Assembly: GCA_039812705.1 (NCBI GenBank)
Contig: JBDIBA010000021.1
Location: forward strand, 1 to 35,584
Source: JBDIBA01 sp039812705
Lineage (GTDB): Bacteria > Actinomycetota > Acidimicrobiia > Acidimicrobiales > JBBSGY01
DNA length: 35,584 nt
Direction of reading: 5' to 3'
The notes below the pieces were generated by a model that was given only the letters and a program-made list of their open reading frames with translations, searched no databases and was not told the origin of the DNA. The first letter of the stretch is position 1. The number at the start of each line of letters is the position of its first letter. A program made the translations under genes and the position numbers. Positions 30,480 through 35,584 of this stretch are shown here, piece by piece.

Positions 30480-31690
30480 TGGAATATTTGATTGTTTCTC
30501 TCGTTGCGCTTTTCGCGATTCTCATCCTTGGTGGTTTGTTGCTTGGTCCGTCCAAGCGCCGAGGCACTGACACACTGCTCGAACCTCCCGCACAGGGGGA
30601 CCGACGCCAGACCCAAGCCCCGACACGGGAACGTCGTGATTTGGATAGCGCGGGCCAAACGCAAACTCTTGATCGCGAGGCTCCGCCAGCTGAACCTGAC
30701 GAGTTTGTTATTGGCGAGCGCCCGCGTCTGCGTGATCGTCTCGGAAAAGCCCGCGGCATGTTCGGCGGTTACTTCGGCGGCATTCGCTCGCGCGACAAGA
30801 TCGACAACGAGACCTGGGACGATCTTGAAGAGGCTTTGATACGCGCCGATGTTGGCGTGGCAACCACAACTGCGCTGTTGGATGACTTGCGTTCGCGTGT
30901 CAAGAGCGAGTCCATCAAGACGCCTGCGGCCCTGCTTGATGCGCTGAAGACCGACCTGAAGAAGGAAATGATTCAGGCCGACCGCACGCTGCGCTTGGAG
31001 CCCGGTGTCACAAATGTTTGGCTATTCGTTGGCGTAAACGGTGTGGGAAAGACAACGACCATTGGCAAAGTTGGTCTTCGTTATGGCCAGCAAGACAAGT
31101 CAATCGTCATGGCTGCCGGCGACACTTTCCGCGCGGCTGCGGCCGAGCAGCTGACCATTTGGTCAGAGCGCGCTAAGGCAGACATCGTGCGCGGTCAAGA
31201 AAATGGAGACCCCGGTTCGGTGATCTTCGATGCAATTGCCAGGGGAGTGGCCCGCAAGTCAGACCTTGTGTTGGCAGACACGGCTGGTCGCCTGCACACC
31301 AAGTTCAACTTGATGGAAGAGCTGAAGAAGATCCGCCGCATCATTGACAAGTCCGAGGCCCAGCTGAGCGAGGTGTTGTTGGTGCTCGACGCCACAACCG
31401 GCCAGAACGGCCTTGCCCAGGCCAAGCAGTTCTCCGATGCCGTTGACTGCACCGGTGTTGTGTTGACCAAGCTCGATGGCACGGCCAAGGGCGGTATTGC
31501 GTTGGCCATCGAGAAGGAGTTCGGCCTTCCGGTCAAGCTGGTGGGTGTCGGTGAAACAGCGGCCGACCTCATCGATTTTGATCCCGATGAGTTTGTTGAC
31601 GCTCTGTTTGAGCAGTCCAGTGGACAGCCCAGTGAGCAGGCTGGCGGGCAGTCCGACGGTCAAGCCAGCAACCAGGCTCGCAGCAACTAG
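30479..31690 (+). CDS. ftsY: Signal recognition particle receptor FtsY
   Basis: GTPase that docks SRP-ribosome complexes at the membrane, 403 residues. An N-terminal membrane helix (about residues 4-23, IVSLVALFAILILGGLLL) acts as an anchor and is followed by a charged linker to about residue 80. The NG domain has the N-part ETWDDLEEALIRADVG, G1 GVNGVGKTTT (185-194), AAGDTFRAAAAEQL, G3 DTAGRLHT and G4 TKLDGTAKGG. The last 25 residues are a Gln/Ser/Gly-rich repetitive tail, unusual for FtsY. ffh follows after 12 bp. Confidence 0.95.
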   Translation: MEYLIVSLVALFAILILGGLLLGPSKRRGTDTLLEPPAQGDRRQTQAPTRERRDLDSAGQTQTLDREAPPAEPDEFVIGERPRLRDRLGKARGMFGGYFGGIRSRDKIDNETWDDLEEALIRADVGVATTTALLDDLRSRVKSESIKTPAALLDALKTDLKKEMIQADRTLRLEPGVTNVWLFVGVNGVGKTTTIGKVGLRYGQQDKSIVMAAGDTFRAAAAEQLTIWSERAKADIVRGQENGDPGSVIFDAIARGVARKSDLVLADTAGRLHTKFNLMEELKKIRRIIDKSEAQLSEVLLVLDATTGQNGLAQAKQFSDAVDCTGVVLTKLDGTAKGGIALAIEKEFGLPVKLVGVGETAADLIDFDPDEFVDALFEQSSGQPSEQAGGQSDGQASNQARSN

Positions 31691-31702
31691 CCTGGACCAG
31701 CC

Positions 31703-33094
31703 ATGTTTGACTCGCTTTCAGATCGTTTTGATGCCGTTTTCGGCAAGCTGCGTAATCGCGGCCGTCTTACCGAGGCCGACGTTGATGAAGTGCTCCAAGA
31801 AATCCGCACAGCGCTTCTTGAAGCCGACGTCAACATCACCGTTGCGCGCAAGTTTGTAAGCCAAGTCAAAGAGCGCCTGGTTGGCATCGAGACTTCCAAG
31901 TCGCTTTCGCCTTCACAACAAGTTCTCAAGGCAGTTCACCTTGAATTGATCGAGATGCTCGGTGGCGAGCAGCTCAGGATCACCTACGCACAGCGCCCGC
32001 CAACGGTTGTCTTGTTGGCGGGTCTGCAAGGTGCCGGTAAGACGACTGCTGCTGGAAAGCTCGCGCGTTGGTTCAAGAGTCAGGGTCGCAACCCGATGCT
32101 GGTTGGTGCAGACCTTCAGCGTCCCGGTGCTGTCGACCAGTTGGCAACTCTTGCTCGCCAGGTCGGCGTTGCAATGTTCTCCGAACCCACCGATCCGGTG
32201 ACCGTTGCGAAAAACGCAATGGCAACTGCTCGCGAGACGGGGCGCGATGTTGTGATTGTCGACACCGCGGGCCGCTTGTCCATCGACACCGAAATGATGG
32301 AACAGGTTCGTCAGGTTTCGGCCACCGTCGAGCCACACTTCACGTTCCTTGTCATCGACGCCATGCTGGGCCAAGACGCGGTAGGCGTGGCAGAGGCCTT
32401 CCACGAGACGCTGAACCTCGATGGTGTCATTCTTTCCAAGCTCGATGGCGATGCCCGCGGTGGTGCGGCGCTGTCGGTTAAGGGCGTCACGGGCAAGCCA
32501 GTCGTGTTTGCCAGCGTGGGCGAAAAGCTCAGTGAGTTCGAGCCGTTTTATCCAGACCGCATGGCGCAGCGCATTTTGGGAATGGGCGACATGCTCACCC
32601 TTATTGAGCGCGCCGAAGCCAGTTTCGACCGTGATGTCGCTGAAAAGGCGGCCGCAAGGCTCCAAGAAGGGCGCTTTACGTTCGACGATTTCCTGGAGCA
32701 ATTGGCCCAGCTACGCAACATGGGTCCAATCTCTGGAATCCTCGGTATGCTTCCGGGTGTTCCGAAGGAGCTGAAGAACGCAGACATCGGCGAAGACCAA
32801 CTTTCGCGGGTAGAAGCAATCATCCGTTCCATGACGAAACAAGAGCGCAATGACCCGTCGATCATCAACGGTCAGCGCCGCCAACGCATTGCTGCGGGAA
32901 GCGGTGTGACCACCTCTGAGGTCAACGGATTGCTCAAACAATTCAAAGAAGTGCAAAAGATGATGAAGTCTGTCGGCCGTATCCCCGGGATGAAGGGCAA
33001 GGGGAAGGGAATGCCAAACATTCCCGGTTTGCCGCAAATGCCATCAGGTGGTTTGGGAGACCTTCCATCTGGTTTTGGTAAGCGGAACGGCTAG
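31703..33094 (+). CDS. ffh: Signal recognition particle protein Ffh (SRP54)
   Basis: SRP GTPase that binds signal sequences and SRP RNA, 463 residues. N-part LTEADVDEVLQEIRTALLEADV, G1 GLQGAGKTT (107-115), VGADLQRPGAVDQL in the actinobacterial style, G3 DTAGRLSID and G4 SKLDGDARGG. The M domain (about 300-430) has LEQLAQLRNMGPISGILGML, then a Met/Gly/Lys-rich tail (KMMKSVGRIPGMKGKGKGMP). It starts 12 bp after ftsY, so receptor and particle are co-expressed. TAGCCT lies 9 nt upstream of the ATG but includes the ftsY stop codon. Confidence 0.96.
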   Translation: MFDSLSDRFDAVFGKLRNRGRLTEADVDEVLQEIRTALLEADVNITVARKFVSQVKERLVGIETSKSLSPSQQVLKAVHLELIEMLGGEQLRITYAQRPPTVVLLAGLQGAGKTTAAGKLARWFKSQGRNPMLVGADLQRPGAVDQLATLARQVGVAMFSEPTDPVTVAKNAMATARETGRDVVIVDTAGRLSIDTEMMEQVRQVSATVEPHFTFLVIDAMLGQDAVGVAEAFHETLNLDGVILSKLDGDARGGAALSVKGVTGKPVVFASVGEKLSEFEPFYPDRMAQRILGMGDMLTLIERAEASFDRDVAEKAAARLQEGRFTFDDFLEQLAQLRNMGPISGILGMLPGVPKELKNADIGEDQLSRVEAIIRSMTKQERNDPSIINGQRRQRIAAGSGVTTSEVNGLLKQFKEVQKMMKSVGRIPGMKGKGKGMPNIPGLPQMPSGGLGDLPSGFGKRNG

Positions 33095-33121
33095 CACTTT
33101 TTCGACCAGCCTTTACTTAAT

Positions 33122-33140
33122 AGGAGACACAAAAATTTCA
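33122..33140 (+). promoter_or_regulatory. Shine-Dalgarno with long spacing before rpsP
   Basis: AGGAG at 33122-33126 is 13 nt from ATG 33140, longer than usual, with an A/T-rich ACAAAAATTTC spacer. The start itself is fixed by the S16 N-terminus. Confidence 0.5.
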
Positions 33141-33601
33141 TGCCAGTAAAACTTCGCCTCATGCGGATGGGTAAGACCAAGCAACCTACATACCGTGTTG
33201 TTGCTTCCGACTCGCGCTCGCCGCGCAACGGTCGTTTCATCGAGCTGCTTGGCACCTACGAGCCTCGTCGCGAGCCTTCGGCAATCAACGTCAAGGCCGA
33301 CAAGATCCGCGAATGGATTGCCAATGGCGCGCAGCCAACAGAGCGCGTGCAAAAGATTCTCGTAGCCGAAGGCGTTTTGGACGACAAGACCGCTGCAAAG
33401 ACGATGGTTGCCAAGAAGGCTGCTCGTCGTCCGGCTAAGCCGACCAAGGCCGAAAAGGCTGCTGCAGCAGAGGCCGAGGCAAAGAAGAAGGCCGAAGAAG
33501 AAGCAGCTGCTGCTAAGGCCGAGGCCGACGCTGCGGCCGAGTCTGAAGAAGCTTCTGCCGAGACTTCTGATGAGTCAACAGAAGAGAACGCAGACGCATG
33601 A
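33140..33601 (+). CDS. rpsP: 30S ribosomal protein S16 with long Ala/Glu/Lys tail
   Basis: 153 residues. The S16 core is residues 1-80: PVKLRLMRMGKTKQPTYRVV, DSRSPRNGRFIELLGTYEP, and KADKIREWIANGAQPTERV. The rest is an acidic and basic low-complexity tail rich in Ala, Glu and Lys, ending in Ser/Glu. The extended tail is common in actinobacterial S16. The stop overlaps the khpA ATG (ATGA). Confidence 0.94.
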   Translation: MPVKLRLMRMGKTKQPTYRVVASDSRSPRNGRFIELLGTYEPRREPSAINVKADKIREWIANGAQPTERVQKILVAEGVLDDKTAAKTMVAKKAARRPAKPTKAEKAAAAEAEAKKKAEEEAAAAKAEADAAAESEEASAETSDESTEENADA

Positions 33602-33879
33602 GCACCGTCAGCGACAACGCCGGCAATTTGGTTGCAGGCGGAAGTGCAAAGGCAGCTCTTGAGTTCATCGTGAAGTCGATTGTTGATGACAAAGAGTCTG
33701 TTGTTGTGCAAGCCGAAGAGAACGGCGACAACACCGTGTTGCGTGTTTTCGTTGCGCCGGGCGACAAGGGCAAGGTCATTGGCAAGCGCGGTCGCGTTGC
33801 GGTTGCGGTTCGCACCTTGGCTCGCGCAGTAGGTGCTCGCGAGAACCAAAACATCACCGTCGACATTGCCGACGACTGA
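33598..33879 (+). CDS. khpA: KH-domain RNA-binding protein KhpA
   Basis: 93 residues with a single KH domain: ALEFIVKSIVDDKESVVV, then RVFVAPGDKGKVIGKRGRVA (the GxxG loop is GKRG) and VRTLARAVGA. KhpA binds RNA, often as a partner of KhpB, and lies between rpsP and rimM as in most actinobacteria and firmicutes. A short polar N-terminus precedes the domain. Confidence 0.93.
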   Translation: MSTVSDNAGNLVAGGSAKAALEFIVKSIVDDKESVVVQAEENGDNTVLRVFVAPGDKGKVIGKRGRVAVAVRTLARAVGARENQNITVDIADD

Positions 33880-33895
33880 CTCCGACGACAACGCC

Positions 33896-34351
33896 ATGTT
33901 GGAAGTCGGCCGGGTTGCCAAGGCGCACGGCCTGCGTGGCGAAGTAGTTGTCGAACTCTTCACTAATCGCGAAGAACGACTCGAAAAAGGGTCCATCCTG
34001 CAAGCGCCGGGTGGACCTTTGGTCGTTCGGTCGGCAAAGCCACACGGTCACCGTTGGATTGTGGTGTTTGCCGGTGTCGATTCGCGTGAGGATGCCGACG
34101 CCTTGCATGGCGTGACGCTGAAGGCCGAACCGATTGAAGACCCCGATGCGTTATGGGTTCACGAGATGGTCGGTGCCGAAATGCTTGATGTGAATGGCGA
34201 ACTGATTGCAAAGGTTGCGGCCGTTTTAGCCAACCCGGCGGGCGACTTGCTGGAACTTGAGAATGGCGCGCTGGTTCCGTTGCGCTTTGTTGTTGAGTCT
34301 GGGCCCGGGTTTGTGCGCGTCGATCCGCCGGCCGGTTTGTTCGATCTGTAG
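33896..34351 (+). CDS. rimM: Ribosome maturation factor RimM
   Basis: 151-residue protein that binds S19 and helps 30S head maturation. The N-terminal domain has LEVGRVAKAHGLRGEVVVELFT, KGSILQ and the strand region around REDADALHGVTL. The PRC-barrel C-terminal domain has LWVHEMVGAEMLDVNGE, NPAGDLLELENGALVPLRF and VDPPAGLFDL. ATG 33896 is set by the family N-terminus, 16 bp after khpA. There is no clear ribosome binding site. An in-frame start further upstream would overlap khpA and is unlikely. Confidence 0.93.
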   Translation: MLEVGRVAKAHGLRGEVVVELFTNREERLEKGSILQAPGGPLVVRSAKPHGHRWIVVFAGVDSREDADALHGVTLKAEPIEDPDALWVHEMVGAEMLDVNGELIAKVAAVLANPAGDLLELENGALVPLRFVVESGPGFVRVDPPAGLFDL

Positions 34352-34375
34352 GGCTCGGTTCGAGGGGAAGCTGCA

Positions 34376-35044
34376 ATGCGAATCGATGTCTTTACGATCT
34401 TTCCGCAACTGATTGAAAACTTTTGCGATGCGACTCTGTTGGGTCGAGCGCAACGCAATGAGTTGTTGAACCTTGGTGTGCATGATCTGCGTGACGGTGC
34501 AACCGATAAACACCGCAGCGTTGATGACACTCCTTTTGGAGGCGGGCCGGGGATGGTGCTTGCGCCTGAGCCTGTGTTTTCGGTTGTCGAACGCGTTGAC
34601 CCGCCGCGGCCGCTTTACCTGTTGAGCCCCGGCGGACGTGTCTTCAATCAAGAGATTGCTCATGAGCTGGCTGCGGGTGACGGGTTTTCGTTGTTGTGCG
34701 GCCGCTATGAGGGTGTTGACCAACGCATTACAGACAACCTTTGCGACGGTGAGCTTTCAATTGGTGATTTCGTGTTGGCCGGTGGGGAAGTGGCGGCGCT
34801 GACCATTATTGAAGCGGTTACGCGTTTGCTGCCCGGCGTGATGGGCAACGACCGGTCCAGTCATGAAGAGAGTTTCGCCGCTGGGCTGTTGGAGTATCCG
34901 CAATACACGCGTCCCGCGAAGTTCCGCGACTGGGAAGTGCCCGAGGTTCTTCAAAGCGGTAATCATGCAGCAATTGAGTCCTGGCGCCGTGAACAAGCCA
35001 TTGCGCGCACCCGGGCCATCCGGCCCGAACTGCTAGACGACTAG
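34376..35044 (+). CDS. trmD: tRNA (guanine(37)-N(1))-methyltransferase
   Basis: SPOUT methyltransferase of G37 in tRNA, which prevents frameshifting; 222 residues. MRIDVFTIFPQLIENF, DDTPFGGGPGMVL, LLSPGGRVFNQ, the trefoil-knot SAM site LLCGRYEGVDQRI and LSIGDFVLAGGE are all present, and the C-terminal helical domain ends with RREQAIARTRAIRPELL. GAGGGGAAG is a good ribosome binding site. In most bacteria rplS follows trmD; here the block ends and the next frames run leftward. Confidence 0.95.
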   Translation: MRIDVFTIFPQLIENFCDATLLGRAQRNELLNLGVHDLRDGATDKHRSVDDTPFGGGPGMVLAPEPVFSVVERVDPPRPLYLLSPGGRVFNQEIAHELAAGDGFSLLCGRYEGVDQRITDNLCDGELSIGDFVLAGGEVAALTIIEAVTRLLPGVMGNDRSSHEESFAAGLLEYPQYTRPAKFRDWEVPEVLQSGNHAAIESWRREQAIARTRAIRPELLDD

Positions 35045-35117
35045 CTATCTCGGTGGCGTGGGCTTCGCCCGCCCAGTCGGTGTTGTGTCAGATCGCTTAT
35101 GCCCCAACCTATAGGTT
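35045..35117. other. Region after trmD with a hairpin and a 12-bp palindrome
   Basis: GGGC-TTC-GCCC (35063-35073 area) can form a small G/C-rich hairpin after trmD but lacks a T-run. AACCTATAGGTT at 35106-35117 is a perfect palindrome overlapping the end of the leftward membrane ORF. No gene is seen here. Confidence 0.35.
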
Positions 35118-35457
35118 ATGTGTCGTGCTGATCCGAACTTGATGATGAGGCTGTCATTCGGTGGACTATTTCTCCAACGCCAAAGACAGCCAAAAATGGA
35201 ACGCCCGCGCAGAAAGTGATCAGCAGGCTGTCAAGAGTGAATCCAAGAGTGAGTACACAGATGACTGCAGCTGCAATCAAAGTCACACCGAACACAATGC
35301 GTAAGGCTTTGGGCGCATTACTGAACCTAAGCTCGGCTGTGCGCGCCGGATACTCCTTCACTGCGGCCATGAGGAGGATGGCTAAGCCGACGAAGCGATG
35401 ACACGCGGCGACTATTGAGTCAGCTGATTGGTTTGTAAAGGCGGTGAAGAACACCAC
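35116..35457 (-). CDS. Small membrane protein, hypothetical (113 residues)
   Basis: Leftward frame with about three hydrophobic segments: FVGLAILLMAAV (about 22-33), IVFGVTLIAAAVICVLTLGF (about 54-73) and LLITFCAGVPFLAVFGVGEIV (about 78-98), ending in a Ser-rich polar tail. No family is recognised. It starts at a GTG with no ribosome binding site. The base pattern TAGCGT lies 6 nt upstream, but this includes an in-frame TAG that ends the frame before it. ATG 35370 is an alternative start. Confidence 0.5.
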   Translation of the reverse strand: MVFFTAFTNQSADSIVAACHRFVGLAILLMAAVKEYPARTAELRFSNAPKALRIVFGVTLIAAAVICVLTLGFTLDSLLITFCAGVPFLAVFGVGEIVHRMTASSSSSDQHDT

Positions 35458-35466
35458 GGGAGTACG

Positions 35467-35583
35467 CTACAACGGGGTGACGCGCCGTTGATGTTTGGTG
35501 AGGGGTACCGTGACTCCTTCTTTGAGCATGAAACTGACCGTTTCGTTCGTGAGAAGCAGGTACTTGTAAACCGGGCCTAAGAA
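35467..35583 (-). CDS. Partial hypothetical frame at window edge (38 residues)
   Basis: From the window edge a leftward open frame reads FLGPVYKYLLLTNETVSFML and then KEGVTVPLTKHQRRVTPL before TAG at 35467-35469. The composition looks coding. It is in the same frame as the 35116-35457 ORF, separated only by this stop and three codons. It may be the end of a separate gene or the front of one gene broken by a nonsense change. Confidence 0.35.
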   Translation of the reverse strand, partial: FLGPVYKYLLLTNETVSFMLKEGVTVPLTKHQRRVTPL

Positions 35584-35584
35584 C

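Noticed and set aside
33420..33600. Repeat-like purine-rich DNA in rpsP as a possible repeat array
   Set aside because: It is explained by GCx, GAx and AAx codons of the Ala/Glu/Lys tail, with no fixed unit or spacer.
33256..33996. Leftward 246-codon open frame
   Set aside because: It is the complement of the Ala/Glu/Lys-rich rpsP tail, khpA and the start of rimM. The Ala/Ser-rich translation is a shadow of that repetitive tail.
35491..35579. Rightward 28-codon frame starting MFGEGYRDSFFEHE
   Set aside because: It overlaps the more protein-like leftward frame and has no good ribosome binding site; one of the two must be a shadow, and this one is shorter.
1..35584. tRNA, rRNA, SRP RNA, insertion sequence, phage or defence genes
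   Set aside because: I looked in the gaps on both strands and saw no cloverleaf, rRNA core motif, transposase or terminal inverted repeats. The genes are nearly all conserved housekeeping genes.

Overview
The window reads as a chromosomal housekeeping segment of an actinobacterium of moderate G+C (roughly mid-50s percent, estimated by eye). The best guess is Acidimicrobiia or a related aquatic lineage. Support comes from the actinobacterial multifunctional alpha-ketoglutarate decarboxylase (kgd), a SepIVA-type coiled-coil protein after coaD, many GTG and TTG starts, and gene order. The block rsmD-coaD-sepIVA-yceD-rpmF-plsX-acpP-rnc-mutM-smc-ftsY-ffh-rpsP-khpA-rimM-trmD is the familiar actinobacterial order, known for example from Mycobacterium. 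I see no tRNA, rRNA, CRISPR array, insertion sequence, phage or plasmid gene.

Layout. Positions 1-4824: start of an unidentified leftward gene (cut by the window edge), then kgd and an exonuclease III. 4851-6498: two divergent genes of unknown function sharing a 64-bp promoter region. 6505-8279: leftward rarA and a leftward hypothetical gene, separated by a good intrinsic terminator. 8559-11994: an alpha/beta hydrolase overlapping a membrane-anchored MurF-type ligase, followed by D-Ala-D-Ala ligase; this is a small peptidoglycan-precursor cluster. 12052-13406: a membrane PH-domain protein with an Arg/Gly-rich linker, a divergent cold-shock-domain protein, and rpmB. 13456-17287: fakA-like DAK2 protein and recG. 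17478-19386: an unidentified gene behind a repeat-rich leader, and a leftward AAA ATPase with altered nucleotide-binding motifs. 19457-35044: the long rightward conserved block, ending with trmD. 35116-35584: leftward membrane ORF and the end of another leftward ORF.

Functional themes are translation (rpmB, rpmF, rpsD, rpsP, rimM, trmD, khpA, rsmD), co-translational targeting (ffh, ftsY), lipid and coenzyme A metabolism (coaD, plsX, acpP, fakA), DNA repair and chromosome organisation (recG, rarA, mutM, xthA, smc), RNA processing (rnc), cell wall (murF, ddl, sepIVA) and the TCA cycle (kgd).

I did not find an obvious undescribed multi-gene system. The most informative pattern is regulatory: about a dozen first-in-operon genes lack a good Shine-Dalgarno sequence and have a TANNNT hexamer only 6-10 nt before the start codon. 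This is what leaderless transcription looks like, and it settles several start-codon choices. Other points worth a look are the degenerate AAA ATPase, the membrane-fused MurF with its overlapping hydrolase, a 25-codon ORF bridging rsmD and coaD, a possibly frameshifted gene between mutM and smc, and rpsD placed between smc and ftsY.
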